From Sebastes aleutianus (Eukaryota > Chordata > Actinopteri > Perciformes > Sebastidae): a stretch of 64,000 bases of DNA. A model generated the notes under the pieces. That model was not told where the DNA came from and made no database searches. It worked only from the letters and a program-made list of their open reading frames with translations. Numbering within the stretch: the stretch's first letter is position 1; every line of letters begins with the position of its first letter. A program made the position numbers and the translations under genes. The stretch spans positions 16,458,460-16,522,459 of the forward strand of contig CAKAKS010000062.1 of the NCBI GenBank assembly GCA_916700875.1, written 5' to 3'. This document shows positions 46,335 to 58,766 of this stretch, one piece after another.

Positions 46335-47244
46335 CCCAGACATACCAAGCTGACATCAAAGAACTAGCGGCAACAAAGGCTGACCGTTGAGTCGCCTCAC
46401 GTCGCCTTTGTCTTGGCCAAAAAGTTGCACTTGAACACACCACAAAGACTACAGCCGATGGCCAACTACCACGTATGTTCTGCGCCTGCGTGACTGGAAA
46501 TATACCTCCAAACCAGCAGATGGCGGTACTCTGTCTTCGTCATTCAAACAGGGAAACCGGTGCGGCTGGTTAGCTCAGTCGGTAGAGCGAGCGCACATGT
46601 ATGGCCAAGGCGTTGTCCTAGCAGCGGTGGACCCGGGTTCGAATCCGGCCTGTGGTCCTTTCCGCATGTCAATTCTCTCTCTCCCCCTTTCAACACTCTA
46701 TCCACTGTCCTATCAATAAAAAAATGCTTAAAAATGCCCCCAAAAAATAACTTTGAAAAGAAAAAAAAAAAAACAGGGAAACCGGAAGGCTGAGGACGGC
46801 AGATATACAAGCCGTCGTTATGACACATAAAAAGCGGCGTTTGCCGACCATTTTCACACCACCATCACTCACCACTTAGCTTCATTCCAGATGACCATGT
46901 CGTTGTGAAAATATCCGTGTATTGGAATGATCAGATGAGACGAAGATGAAAAAATGAGAAGAGCCTTCTGTGTTTTTCCTCTTGCCTCTACTCGTTGGCT
47001 TGCTTTCCTCACTTCCGTTTCTCCTCTCATACACTGATTCGTTTAAGCTGAATAGCCAATCAGAGAGATTTCTCTCACCAACGGGCTCCGCTGCCGATTT
47101 GACGAGCTGAATCGGCCAAAAAAACTCAGGCAGACGAGAGCCAACAGTGTGGGAAACACTGCAAAAAACTAGGCCGACAGACGCTCACCGACGACCCTAA
47201 ACTGTCCGACAGCCGCCCGTTGGCTTGGTGTGTCAGGGCCTTAA
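46335..47244. mobile_element. Non-autonomous DNA transposon carrying a nested SINE
   Basis: Left end CCCAGACATACCAAGC (from 46335) and right end GCTTGGTGTGTCAGGGC (47223-47239) are imperfect inverted repeats. Internally it has no coding potential. It is split by the SINE at 46561-46770, so it predates that insertion. Removing the SINE and one duplication copy gives about 685 bp. Confidence 0.65.
46561..46770 (+). mobile_element. Full-length tRNA-derived SINE with 15-bp target-site duplication
   Basis: Perfect direct repeats AAACAGGGAAACCGG at 46546-46560 and 46771-46785 bracket the element. It starts with a tRNA-like head: A box TAGCTCAGTCGG (46571-46582) and B box GGTTCGAATCC (46636-46646). 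A pyrimidine-rich body and an A-rich tail (to 46770) follow. It is not a functional tRNA gene: the cloverleaf is distorted between the boxes. The intact duplication suggests a fairly recent insertion. Confidence 0.93.
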
Positions 47245-47654
47245 GACGCCACATGAAAATTGGACACTAATGTTTGAAGGTAAATGCTTTATAAACAGCC
47301 GGCAGTACGTATCCTATAAAATGAAAGGAGAATAGTTGCTTATGAATTCATAGAAGACCTAGAAGTGTGTCAGGCCTGTAGTTTAAAATAAGAGGGTATT
47401 CTGGGATGCAGTATTTAAAAATAACAGCTGGTTGGTGTAACGGGGGGTCAGGGCTGGTATTCAGGGGGCCCCGTGCTAACCGTTACCTATAGGCCCTCAA
47501 ATCAGTAAGTCCACCCCTGTTCAAATGTATGCATGGAATGGAGGATACATAGAAGCCTTTAGGGACATTTTTGTAATGAAATCATATAATATGTATGAAA
47601 CAATAAATAATACATGTTTGTAATTATTGCAGATGAATAGGCAGCTACCGTAGT

Positions 47655-48393
47655 TTGTTTGTAACTTTTTACACGTATAAATCTACCGGGTCGGGATCCC
47701 ATGCGCTTGCGTATGCGCGCTCGCCTATGCCCGCTCGCGTGCTCGCGTATGCTCGCTCGCGTGTGGCTGGAGTCTCTGCTCCGCTGCCTGCTTGTCTTCA
47801 CTCACACACTGCACGCGTTCTCGCTGTCTCGCTCCACCTCTCACGTGCATGCGCGCTCACTACACACTGCAGAAGAGTTAGTTTAGCTCTGAGAATATCT
47901 AGTGAATGTGCAGTGGACATTTGTGCAGAAATAACTGCTGCAGCTCCTCCAGACCAACAGAGGTTTCCCGTGTCTTGTGAAGTGACGGGGCTCCGCAGCG
48001 AGACAAGTTATCGTCTCCGACAGGGAGCCGGTGTCTCCCTGCGGTCGCAGTCGGGAGACGATAACGTTTCTCTTCCTGCTTCAGCCCCGGCACCAACCCG
48101 CTTTTCCTGCTTCAGCCCCGGAGGCTGAAGCAGGAAAAGCCAACACTAGGATCAGCATTGATTCATGGAGAGACCTTCGTCTGGTCAGCTATAACATTAC
48201 TGCCAAGCAGGTGAAATATAGAGTGATATTGTGGTTTTAGCTGACGTGTGTCGCCTCACTGTTTTAAACGATGCTCGTTCATGTCTATGTAGAGCGAGCA
48301 CAAGCGCGAGCCCAACGCTGACTTTCATTGACTTAACGGCCACAGGTGTTGCTGTTAACAAGCATTTCTGAAAGTTACAAATAGTCCCTTTAA
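47655..48393. mobile_element. GC-rich non-autonomous DNA transposon with internal hairpins
   Basis: The right end GTTACAAATAGTCCCTTTAA (to about 48393) pairs imperfectly with the left GTTTGTTTGTAACTTTTTAC (about 47655). The GC-rich interior has CGCTCGC-type repeats (47705-47765), an inverted repeat GTTATCGTCTCCGAC / GTCGGGAGACGATAAC (48007-48021 and 48050-48065), a direct repeat CCTGCTTCAGCCCCGG, and a perfect 18-bp hairpin (48100-48140). The 474-bp open frame within it (47655-48128) shows no family resemblance. Confidence 0.6.
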
Positions 48394-49491
48394 TAAATCC
48401 CACTTCTCAGCACTTTGTATTTACTTATTGTCACTGTGGTTATTATTTGCACCATGGATTTTGGCCTGTTTCCATGTTGAAACATGTATCGGTTTCTGTT
48501 TGTGTGCCATCTGTATTTTTACTTTCGTAAACCACGGTTTGTATTTTGGATATAATGGCCATGAAGTATGAAAGTACTAATTACAGCCAATGAGGTCATC
48601 AAGATCCAAATTATCCTGTCAGAGACACTCTACTCACCTGCCAAAAGAGCTGGCACACATATATCCCCCCTGCCAAAAAAAAAAGACCTGGTGCAAGCAA
48701 ACAGGAAGCAATCTGAAAGCAGACTCTGGTTTGGCATTAAAACATGAAGTTCACATCCTCAGGTCTGATTGAGCCAGAGGGGATTATGTTGCACCCATGC
48801 ACACTTGCAGGCAAATTGCGCCATCCAGCTTCACTACAGTTTGTTTGTAATAATTTGCACTGTTACCAACCCATAATGAACTGGTGCCAACACAACACTG
48901 CTGGTAATTCATCAAATTGTTTTCTTCTTGTGAACTGTGGGGCGGAGATGAAAAAAAAAAAGTGGGGGGAGGAAGAAGGTAAAACAAATTCTCAGTCACG
49001 CACATGTCTGACTTTACAACTGGCACAATGTTTGTTTGAATGCATCACATCTAGCATGCATGAAATGGGACTTTGTTGTGCTAATTTTGCTCACTTAAAC
49101 GCCGGATTCGTGTTATATTAGAGTTAAATTAAATGCATGTGTTTAGGAAACGAGTTTTAGACACATCTGTTCTCACAGATGTTACTCGTTGTAATGCTGT
49201 AGGTCTCTTTTTTAATATACTAACCTCCTGAGGAAAAAAACGTGTCTTTGCGCTTCCCAGGAGAAACCGGAGTCAATTCAGCAGCAGAGAAGAAGAAGGA
49301 GAAGTTGCGCCGGAAGTGTCCTGTTTGTGTCTTCGAAATAAAACCCACTAAGGCTACTTTTTTTTTTTTTTCACTAATATGTTTATTGGGTTTTCTTATT
49401 TTCACAAATACAATAAGAATATAAAAAACAAAAAACAACAACAAACACTGGTACAGCTCAGATCAAAAAATGTATATAGGAGGTCATAGGA

Positions 49492-50302
49492 CAGTGGTTC
49501 TCAAACTGTGGTACGCGTACCACTGGTGGTACTTGAGCTCTTTGTAGTGGTACGCGGAGGAATCTCTGAAATATTTTTTAAAAATTATTAAGAAATAGGG
49601 CTGACCCATAAATCATATTTTTCATGTTCTTCAGTCTTTATAAACTTCACTTAGTATTTTCACGTCAGGAATATGAGTTGTTTCCAGTGAGATATTAAGG
49701 AGTTTATATGGTGACTTTGCCGTTGTAAACATTACTGTTGCTGCTCTAGAAACAACATTTAGCCTAGTTATATTTTAAATACAGTAAATGTATATGTATA
49801 GCTAATATTTGTTTATTCATCACAAGTCATATCGTCATGGCAATACTGAACAGTGTTATCGCACATGGCAGATGTTCCTCATCTGGTGCAGGCCTAGTGT
49901 GAGAGGCTGCCCCTTGCATAGTATGAGAGTTGTGTGGAAGAGTATAAGTGCCAGTTCTAGTGCTCCCCCTTTGACAAAAAATCAACAATAAGTCATATTC
50001 TTATTAGGAATAAATTTGCCTCTTGCGTGAACTGTGCATTGCTGAATAGGGTAGGCCTCCGCTACTGTATTTTAACATCGGTCATAATGGTGGTACTTGG
50101 CGAGACAAATATTTTTTCGAGGTGGTACTTGGTGAAAAGAGTTTGAGAACCATTGGACTATTTCCTATGACAAAAATATGATTCATGGATCAGCCCTATT
50201 TCTTAATATTTTAAAAAAAATATTTCAGATATTCCTCCGCGTACCACTACAAAGAGCTCAAGTACCACCAGTGGTACGCGTACCACAGTTTGAGAACCAC
50301 TG
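49492..50302. mobile_element. hAT-like element plus inverted partial second copy
   Basis: Left end CAGTGGTTCTCAAACTGTGG at 49492. A right end of the same type, GTTTGAGAACCATTG, closes at 50155. Then 50160-50302 is the reverse complement of 49492-49640, ending GTTTGAGAACCACTG. Terminal CAG...CTG with TTCTCAAAC is typical of hAT elements. No transposase frame. Not a simple single insertion. Confidence 0.7.
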
Positions 50303-50305
50303 ATC

Positions 50306-50890
50306 TATACTAACGCTACTTCAACGTTCCTCCGCAATACGAATACCCAGAAGCGGGTTTTATTTTGAAAGTCAAAACCAGAAGTTGTCATTCCGACTCA
50401 TGCTAGCTTCACTGTCAATCCGACTTTACGCGTTTCAGGCGGAGTTCAGGTTCTTAAAACATTTGTGCCAACTTCTTCACCTCTCCACTTCTTCAGTTCA
50501 CATATTTGAAGTGAGATATCTGCCTTGGAGGAGTAACAACTCATGGAATATCTAAATTTGGTGGCACTTTTACATTTTGGACACTTTTCCTGGGTTTATG
50601 AACTAGTCTTTCCTCAGTGTGAAGAAGAAGCGCACAACCAGAGATCTGGAGAGAAGTTTTTTTCTGGTTTCTAACTTTGACTTTTTTCCCTCCTTGGAGA
50701 TCTCATGCGATGTCACGGACTATTAAGAGAAGAAAGAGGTGTTCGTGATTAGTTTTGTGGTGTCTCTACTCTACGAAGGTGTTGTTGAGTTTATGTTTTT
50801 TAAAACCAGTTGAGCAACAAGGCGACAGGACTCTATAATCAATGTGGTGTCAGCTGGAAGGACGCGGGGTCCGGATCTCACCTACACGGT
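50306..50890 (+). other. Unassigned stretch, possible 5' noncoding exon of ntf4
   Basis: Less repetitive than its surroundings, with a possible donor CACG|GTATGG near 50889. Neurotrophin genes usually have separate 5' noncoding exons spliced to one coding exon. No direct evidence ties it to ntf4. Confidence 0.2.
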
Positions 50891-51049
50891 ATGGCTTTAT
50901 TATTCACATGTAGGCCTACAATAAACATGCTTTTACTAGTATACAGGGTGCAGGAATTAATATATGCATGTGTTGGTTTATTGATGCATTCAACCAGTTA
51001 CATAAGAAACCTTAATTCATTTAATTATAGATATTATTTGGCTTAGAAT

Positions 51050-51930
51050 GTCTTATTATTTATTTATCAGCTCACTTATGCATGCAAACAATAACTTCCA
51101 TACTGTTATTGAATTAAATGTTATGTTTCACTTATTTCATGCATTTAAAAAAATAAATAAATGTATTTTCAATTGTTTCTTTGCACCAGATTGAAGCATT
51201 AATTGTGAACACCACCATGTAATAGGCTTTTACTATTATACAGTGTGCAGGAATTAATATATACATGCATTCAACCAGTTAGATAGTTACATAATGTGAG
51301 TAAGAACCCCCTAATTCATCTACTTGGCTATAAATGTCATTATTATTTAGTTATCAGCTCACTTATTTACTTATACATCCATGCATGCACACATAGCTGC
51401 CATACCTGTTATTGCATGTGTTGGTTTATTGATGCAGTACATAATGTGAATAAGAAACCCCTAATTAATTTAATTATAGCTTAGAATGTAATTATTATTT
51501 ATTTATCAGCTCACTTATTTACTTATTTACATCCATTCATGCAAACATAACTGCTGTTATTGAAATGTTATGTCTTACTTATTTAATGCATTTAAAAAAA
51601 ACAAAAAACAATTTTCCATGAATGTCATTATTATTTATTTATTAGCTCACTTATTTACTTACTTACACCTATGCATGCACACACACATAACTGCTGTTAT
51701 TGAAATGTTATGTCTCACTTATTTAATGCATTTAAAAAAAACAAAAAACAATTTTCCATGAATGTCATTATTTATTTATCAGCTCATTTATTTACTTATA
51801 TATCCATGCATTGCAAACATAACTGCCATACTGTTATTTGATGAAATGTTATGTTTCACTTATTTCATGCAAACTATTTTCAGTTGTTTCTTTGCACCAG
51901 ATTGAAGCATTAATTGTGAACACACCATGT
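51050..51930. repeat. Local tandem-repeat array, unit about 130-150 bp
   Basis: Blocks TTATTTATTTATCAGCTCA...TTACTTA...ATGCATGC...ACATAACTGC(T/C)...TTATTGAAATGTTATGT recur at about 51053, 51345, 51493, 51629 and 51768. Two neighbouring units (51541-51680 and 51681-51820) are nearly identical, offset 140 bp. A larger duplication of the flanks (TTGCACCAGATTGAAGCATT at about 51181 and 51891) encloses the array. Confidence 0.8.
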
Positions 51931-52343
51931 ATCAATCAGTCCTTTACTTTTTATTTTCTTTGGCTAGTCCTGCACAGTTGTAGCTTACTTCGCATTTTTG
52001 TTTTCGTTGGCAGTCAGTCAGTCAGGTGAGGTGAGAGCATTACTGAGCCTGGCTCCAAACCCGCAGGTAGATCACACAGGTTGTGATATAAAACGAAACC
52101 TGCTGCAGATGTCTTCATTAAAACAATGTCTAAAGATCAGGCTTCTTTTAGGAGCAAGGTCAAATGAAATAATCAGTAAGAATATCATTTAATTACAGCT
52201 TTTACATCTTCTATAGAAATACATTTCACTTACAAAATGTTTCATCACATTGTACTGTATGATGTCTGGTAAGCTTTTAAAAGATGAAGATATTAGTTTT
52301 GCTATTTTATTGCACTATACATGCATGTACAGTACCTCATCTG

Positions 52344-52801
52344 CAGTGGTGGAAGAAGTACTCTGATCTTAAAGTAAAAGTACTACAACAGTGTAGAAAT
52401 ACTCTGTTAGTAAAAGTGTTAAAATGTTTTACTTAATCAAAAAATGATTGGCATCAAAATATACTCAAAGTACCAAAAGCAAAAGTTCTCCTTATGCAGA
52501 ATGTAGTTATATTGATGCATTAATGTAAGAGCTGGTAGAGGTGGAGCTGATTGTAATGACTTTATATGCTGATGTGTAGTTTAAGTTATAATAATACATC
52601 ATCATTTATTAGATGATTTATATTTTGTATTTTTAATTTGAATCAGCAATGAAACTTAAGCTTTACAATAAATGTAGGGCAGTAAGACTTACAATATTTG
52701 CCTCCGAAATGTAATGGAGTAGAAGTATTGAGTACAAGTACCGAAAAACTGTACTTAAGTACAGTACATGAGTAAATGTATAAAGTTACTTTCCACCACT
52801 G
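52344..52801. mobile_element. hAT-like MITE (CAGTGGTGGAAGAAGTA ends)
   Basis: Starts CAGTGGTGGAAGAAGTACTC and ends AGTTACTTTCCACCACTG, so the ends are inverted repeats beginning CAG. The interior is rich in AGTA/TACT motifs and does not code. A diverged second piece lies at about 52862-53085 and a small fragment at 62190-62230. Confidence 0.75.
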
Positions 52802-53944
52802 AATCATATATATTATATTATAGCATTATAATTATCGATGCATTAATGTGTTCATCACTTTAATGTTGCAGCTGGTAGGTAAGTTTTATCTTAATCAATA
52901 ATATGAAATCATCATGTATTTGTTGGTTATCTGAATCTGCAATGTAACATAAGTTATTAAATGATGTAGTGGAGTAAAAAAAAACAGTATTTCCCATTGA
53001 AATGTAGTGTAAAGTAGCAGAAATACTCAGGTACAAGTACCTCAAGATTGTAGTACAGTACATGAGTGAATATACTTAGTTACAGCTCATAACAAGTTTG
53101 TATTGTCATGTTGTGTGATGTGTGAAAGAGAAAGAACATGTGATTTGCCAGAGATGTGACTGATAGAGGTGTTTCATATGGAGCTCATGTACAGAGAGGA
53201 GGAGGCTGAGCGTGGTATGAAACAATCACAGAGCTGGAATTAATGGGCTGTTTGCACAGTGGGACAGCAAGGCATCGCAAATGAGCACATGTGAAGCCAA
53301 GGCTTTTACTCTTGAGTCTATACCCTCGCAGAGAGACCGGCAGAGAGGGAGGACAAACATTTACCTGCATGTGTTTTTTTTCCACGTCACATGGTGTCGC
53401 AGCCACTCCTGTTGTCACTGTTTGTGGCGGTCACCCTCAGATGCATTTCAGACAGCTTAGTCAGCCCAAACTTGTCATAAAATCTGCTGAAAGATGTGAT
53501 GTGAGCCGCAAACTGTCCTCCAGACATCTTCCACCCCCGTCGACTTCAAAGTAGGCAGGATTAGGTTAGGACGGGGCCTGGTCCTAACACTAACACAGAG
53601 TGCATTAACTCTCTGTCAGATGGACGTGTCTGACATTAGCCACGCATGTGGGGGGGCATTGCTTTGTTAAAAGGCTAATAGCACAGTAGCCGCTGCCAGG
53701 TGTGGGGCTGCTTCATGGCATCTGTTTCCTGGGGTGGCTCTCACAGCCAGAAGCCCTCTGTACCATAATTCCCACTGATTCCTCCTTCACTCAGGCTGTC
53801 TCATGTGGATTAAACCCCTGCGGTTCACACCGGCAGCACTCAAAACACCAGTCAGACCAATTTACCACAGAGACACTTTCCTTTATTGTTTTTTTTCTGT
53901 ATGTTTGTATTTGTCATGTTTTAGAGCAAAGAGTCTGTATTAGG

Positions 53945-54298
53945 TTTGCAACTAACGATTATTTTCATTGTCGATTAATCTGTCGATTATTTTTTATTGA
54001 TCGATTAGTTGTTTGGTCTATAAAATGTCAGAAAATGGTGAAACATGTCCATCAGTGTTTCCCAAAACCCAAAATGACGTCCTCAAATGTCTTGTTTTGT
54101 CCACAACTCAAAGATATTCAGTTTACTCTCATGGAGGAGTAAAGAAACCAGAAAATATTCACATTTAAGATGCTGGAATCAGAGAATTTAGACTTTTTTT
54201 TTCTTAAAAAATGACTCAAACCAAATTAATCGATTATCAAAATAGTTGGCGATTAATTTAATAGTCGACAACTAATCGATTAATCGTTGCAGCTCTAG
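53945..54298. mobile_element. AT-rich MITE, family C, best-preserved copy
   Basis: TTTGCAACTAACGATTATTT start and ACTAATCGATTAATCGTTGC then AGCTCTA end: inverted repeats. Internal order matches the copies at 16290, 23970 and 57565 (CGATTAGTTGTTTGGTCTAT, AAAATGTCAGAAAATGGTGA, CTCAAAGATATTCAGTTTAC). Fragments of the same family follow at 54380-54540 and 55080-55175. Confidence 0.8.
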
Positions 54299-54540
54299 CC
54301 TGTAGTTGCTGCACGTCGACAAGGTCGTTGGATTTATGTGTTTTAGTAGTTTAAAGTCATAATGATAATAATAGTTTTTAGAGCTGCAACAATTCAAGTC
54401 TTTTAATCAACAACAGAAAAACAGAAAAGTAATCGGCAACTATTCTGATAACCGATTAATCGTTTTGGTAATTTTTAAAGCAAAAAAAGATTCTCTGGTT
54501 TAAGCTTCTAAAATGTTAGAATCTGCTGCTTTCCATTGTT

Positions 54541-56996
54541 TTGCATTGTATATCGGTGTCGCGATATACAAGTATCGACAGTAACTGTGATAGTTGAAAA
54601 ATTAAATATTGATATTATGTTAATAATACACCTATGATAATATTGTGTAAATAATCCAGCACCTCTTAAATAATTTCTGTTTCTTTCCATTCTTGCTTTT
54701 GTCAGTTCATGTGGCGTATACCTTTTCACTATCCATTAGTGTAATTGTTCTTTTTGTACTCTTTTGTACAGTTCTGGTTACAGACTCTCTCTCCCCCTCC
54801 CTACACTCGTAATTTGAGTGTAACTCATTTGCCAAAAGAGACAAAACGTGCAATAAACAAAGTTAGAGATGAATTTGACTGATTGCATTATTTTTTTTCC
54901 TACAGAAATCATGATAATACCGTTATCGTGAATTCTTTTGGCCATGATAATCATGTAGTAGAAATCTGATATCGAGCCCTATTTTACATTATCGTAAGTG
55001 TAATTTATTTGTGTTTTGACTGTTGGTCTAACAAAATAACAAATTAGAAATAAGAAAACATCCTTGGACCCACAGTTTTGTGATGTTTTATAATTAATCC
55101 ATGAATCAAGAAAAAGAATCAGTAGATTAATCCATTAAAAGAAAATGAAAATAATTGTTAGTTGCAGCCTTAATAACATTTATAAAACACTCTTTAATTT
55201 ACACAAAAATGTAGCACAAGGTGCTTTACAATAAGGAGAAACAGTGGTTAAATATAAACAAGTACAATCAGTAATATAGTAAAATAAATAGTGGTTCAGA
55301 GGGAGGGAAACACTGTGAAAGCAAACTGAAATGGATCTCAAGCTGTCACTTAAAAATGTTCTCCGAGCTCGTCTCCCTGATATCCTGTTGGGAATGTTTC
55401 AGTATTGCACAGTTTCTTCTGACGGACACCGAGTGAACATAAAGGCACATAAAACAAGAAGAAAAAGGCCGCTTCTCAGCCTGTTTAATTAATATACAGC
55501 CTCACAATCGATGCTAAATAATTCCGGGTGCCACTGTGGCTCGTGGAGGCCTCACAGTTCATGTCATAGTTTAGTCTGTTAGTCTGTTTATTCATGGAGT
55601 TTTGCTGGGTGACGTGGTTGCTCTCTGTCTGTTGGTTTAGGCCCGTGTCCTGTGGTTTCAGGGTATTCTTCCTCTGCTCTTTTGGCGGAAGTTCAGGCTA
55701 CAGAGATTAGGATTAACACAAGTGTGCAGTGTTTTCACTAAGTGAGGTTTTTGATTTAGAGAGACTGGGATTTGTGTGTGTGTTGGTCTGGGGGTTTTGG
55801 GATTCAGAGTGCTTGGGTCGGGTCCAGAGGGCGGGAGAACATCATGGTCCTCGTCTAGCCTTGCAGGGAGCGCAAATGATGCGTGTCATTGTAGCAAATG
55901 GAGCATGGTGATGAAGTGCTGCTGCTGTTTTACAAAGAAAGCACTTAGAGAGTGAGCTTGCCTGCCTTCTGTGTGGGGCCTCCGAGAAAGCCCTTAAGAA
56001 TAGCAGACGCTCTCACATAGTACAAATCCTACACATTCTTCCTGGATATCCACCACCTCCTCTCACAAATGATCTTCTAGTAGAGACTTTGCTGCAACAC
56101 ACTCTGAGCTTTAATTGCCGTTGGCTTGCCTCTCCATGTTTGAGGGGTGTGTTAACAGCCCCGGTTCACCGTTTAACTCCCTTTCATCCGCCAAAACACC
56201 TGGGTTTTGTTTGGCAGGCCCGGTGCGTCGTTCGTGTAACAGTAGCCAGAGCAAACAGGAAGCTCAACGCACTTTGATGGTATTTATCGTCAGCATGACA
56301 AGCACGCACTTTGAGCGCCCCAGGTGACTACATGTGTGATGCGGCAAGTCAAACCTTGTTGCTCCTCGGCGGCTGCATTGTGTCCAGGGTGCGGCCCTGC
56401 TGAGTACGTATCCTGTCACTGAGAGGGGTTTACTGTCGTCACTCACTGATGGTCACTCACTGATTCATCCATTCAGTTCACCCTCGAGCAAACAAACAGT
56501 CGTGACACTCCTTCCTTCACACTTGTTTTTATGTTGTGTGTTTTTTTTCCCTCCTCGTTGCCTGAGGAAAGCCGTGAAGGAGTCTCGCCAGTACAGCTGC
56601 ATCTCTCACATTCTGATCATTCCACCTATTTTAACTCTTTCCAAGTGACCTCCTCCCTGCTTTCAAACACCTCCTCTGAATGCCATCCCACTGTACGCGC
56701 CACATGGACGGCTGACTGGAATATTCCTCCAGTTAGTCACAGGTGAACCTTCCTTTGAAACACAAGTGAATCACCATGTTTCATCCAGATGATGTCAGAC
56801 GTGACAAACTACCTGAAATCTCCTGCGCGTGTTTACATATTGGCTCACGCGAGGGAGTGCTTTATTCCAGTTTTGTTGTAATGACTTTTCAATGTGTCAC
56901 CACGTATTTGTTTGTGTAACTGTAACTTTTTTTGTGTTAAAATAATTCAGTTAAATGTAGTTAAATGCACAGTGTCATTTGCTGTCATTTAATTTC
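54541..56996. other. Intergenic or ntf4 5'-intron sequence
   Basis: AT-rich to about 55200, then more balanced. No coding exon or transposon with clear ends was recognised apart from the family C fragment. Confidence 0.5.
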
Positions 56997-57533
56997 AACA
57001 CAGTTCCACAGCAGTTTGTGAAATAGTCACGGAATTTAATGTATTTGATTTGTGTACATAGACACAAATTTCCCCTTTTTTTCGTGATGGTCAGCGCGAC
57101 TTTCAACAATGTATTTTTCATGCTTTTTCCTACGAATGTCCAGCAACACGTGTCAATTTCCATTTCAGTTGTTTCAAAATAAAACTACTTTAGTTAGGTT
57201 TAGGAATAGATCGTGGTTCGGGTTAAAATAACTCCGGAGGTGCTGTAACTTAAGTACAAAAGTTACGCGACAAATAAATCAACGTTGACCTTTGGCTTCA
57301 CACAGGATACGAACAGCAGTCTCCTGAGTGTAAGTCCTGTGTTTTTTTGACCTTACCATCCACCCCGACCTCCCTACACGGCGTTCGCCGCTCTTTATAC
57401 TCCTGTACATGGATTACATACGAATTTGTTTTGTGCTATTCATCATGACATTTTTTTTTAATTTATGTCTATGTACACAAATCAATACATTCAATTTGTG
57501 AATATTTCACGAACTGCTGTGCGACTGGGTTGT
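56997..57533. mobile_element. MITE family F, copy 2 (long terminal inverted repeats)
   Basis: The left end from ACACAGTTCCACAGCAGTTT through TTGATTTGTGTACATAGACA and the right end (complement) through GAACTGCTGTGCGACTGGGT match over about 70 bp. Longer than the copy at 14420 because of an interior segment (about 57290-57420). Non-coding. Confidence 0.85.
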
Positions 57534-57564
57534 TAATTTAATTCATTTAAGTTAATTAAATACA

Positions 57565-57886
57565 CTAAGGCTGCAACCAATGATTAATTTCATTATTGAT
57601 TAATCTACTCATTATTTTCTTGATAAATATATTAGTGTTTTGGTCGATAGAACATCAGATCACAGTGAAAAATGCCCACGGTGGCGTCTTCAAATGTTCG
57701 ACCAGCAGTCCAAAACACAAAGATGTTCTATTTATTATAATATAAAACAAGAAAAAGCATCAAATGCGAAAATTTGAGACGCAGGAAATATTGAATGTTT
57801 GGCATTTCTGCTTGAAAATGGACTTAAATGATCAAAATAGTTAATAGATATTAATTTTCTGTCCATCAACTAATCGTTGCAGTTTT
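57565..57886. mobile_element. AT-rich MITE, family C copy
   Basis: GGCTGCAACCAATGATTAAT start, ATCAACTAATCGTTGCAG end, with the family's interior order. It lies almost directly after the family F element. Confidence 0.7.
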
Positions 57887-58766
57887 AAAATGAATTTTTA
57901 AAAAACATTTTAGTAACATGTGCAACAGTTTTTCACAGTTTTTGAGACTGTAAATATCACCTACTGCTGCTGCTTCATGCCTCCAGCCCTAAGATGATGT
58001 ATTACAAAGATTCTGCAGTATTTGTTTCATATTTTTGCCACACAAAATCAACTCTTTCTCAAAGTTTCAATACAGCAGGTTATGACAGGCAGGGTGTTTA
58101 CAATAGTTATGATTGCATGTGACTATAAATAATGGTCCGATCCAAGGCATCCGCAGATGTATTGTATCGTGTTCAGGCATCATCTTGTCAAAGGAAAACA
58201 AACTCCCCCACAGCCCAGGTGAGATCCGGGAGAATTCCTGAGGTTTACCACAGAGGTACTGGGACATTTGCTTCTAATGTGTTCGTATGAGGTAAACCAT
58301 GTCTGTTAAAAAGATTCCTGGATCTTAGAAAAACTACAACAACAGAACAAAAAAAAAGGAAAAAGTGGTTCCTTTTAAAAGCTGAAAGGGGAGGCTTGTT
58401 TTCTCTTCTGAACCCATTTCCTTTGGCTGTAAAGTTTCGTACATACTAGGTTGTCAGTATTTCAAGGTCAGCCCTTCAGGATCTACAGTGTTCATAGCCG
58501 AACATCATCTTCCCACATGAAGAAGCAGAGGGTGACCTTGCGGTACTTTGTCCTATTTTTCCACGAGTTCTGCCAAGATTTTAAAGCCATACCTCAGTGG
58601 TAAAAGCAGCGGGGTCATAAAGCTGCGGGCCGCCAGTAAAACCTCTCATTTTACATCTTAATTGAGGTACTTAGGTTAACTGTAGAAGCCACAATTTGCA
58701 TTGTATAAACTAACATTGTCTCCCTCTTCCTCTCTCTGATTCATCAGCTGATACGTCTTGGGAGTG

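Noticed and set aside
46560..46660. A tRNA gene on the basis of A and B boxes
   Set aside because: It has target-site duplications, a non-tRNA body and an A-rich tail, so it is a SINE; the arms between the boxes do not fold as a tRNA.
47655..48128. 157-codon open frame in GC-rich DNA as a gene or a CpG-island first exon
   Set aside because: The whole stretch lies within a recognisable non-autonomous transposon with terminal repeats; the product has no family features.
48100..48140. Hairpin as a microRNA precursor
   Set aside because: The stem is too short (18 bp) and perfect, and it sits inside a repeated element; no precursor-like extended stem.
53702..54142. 146-codon open frame
   Set aside because: Its second half runs into a family C MITE and the first half has no recognisable domain.
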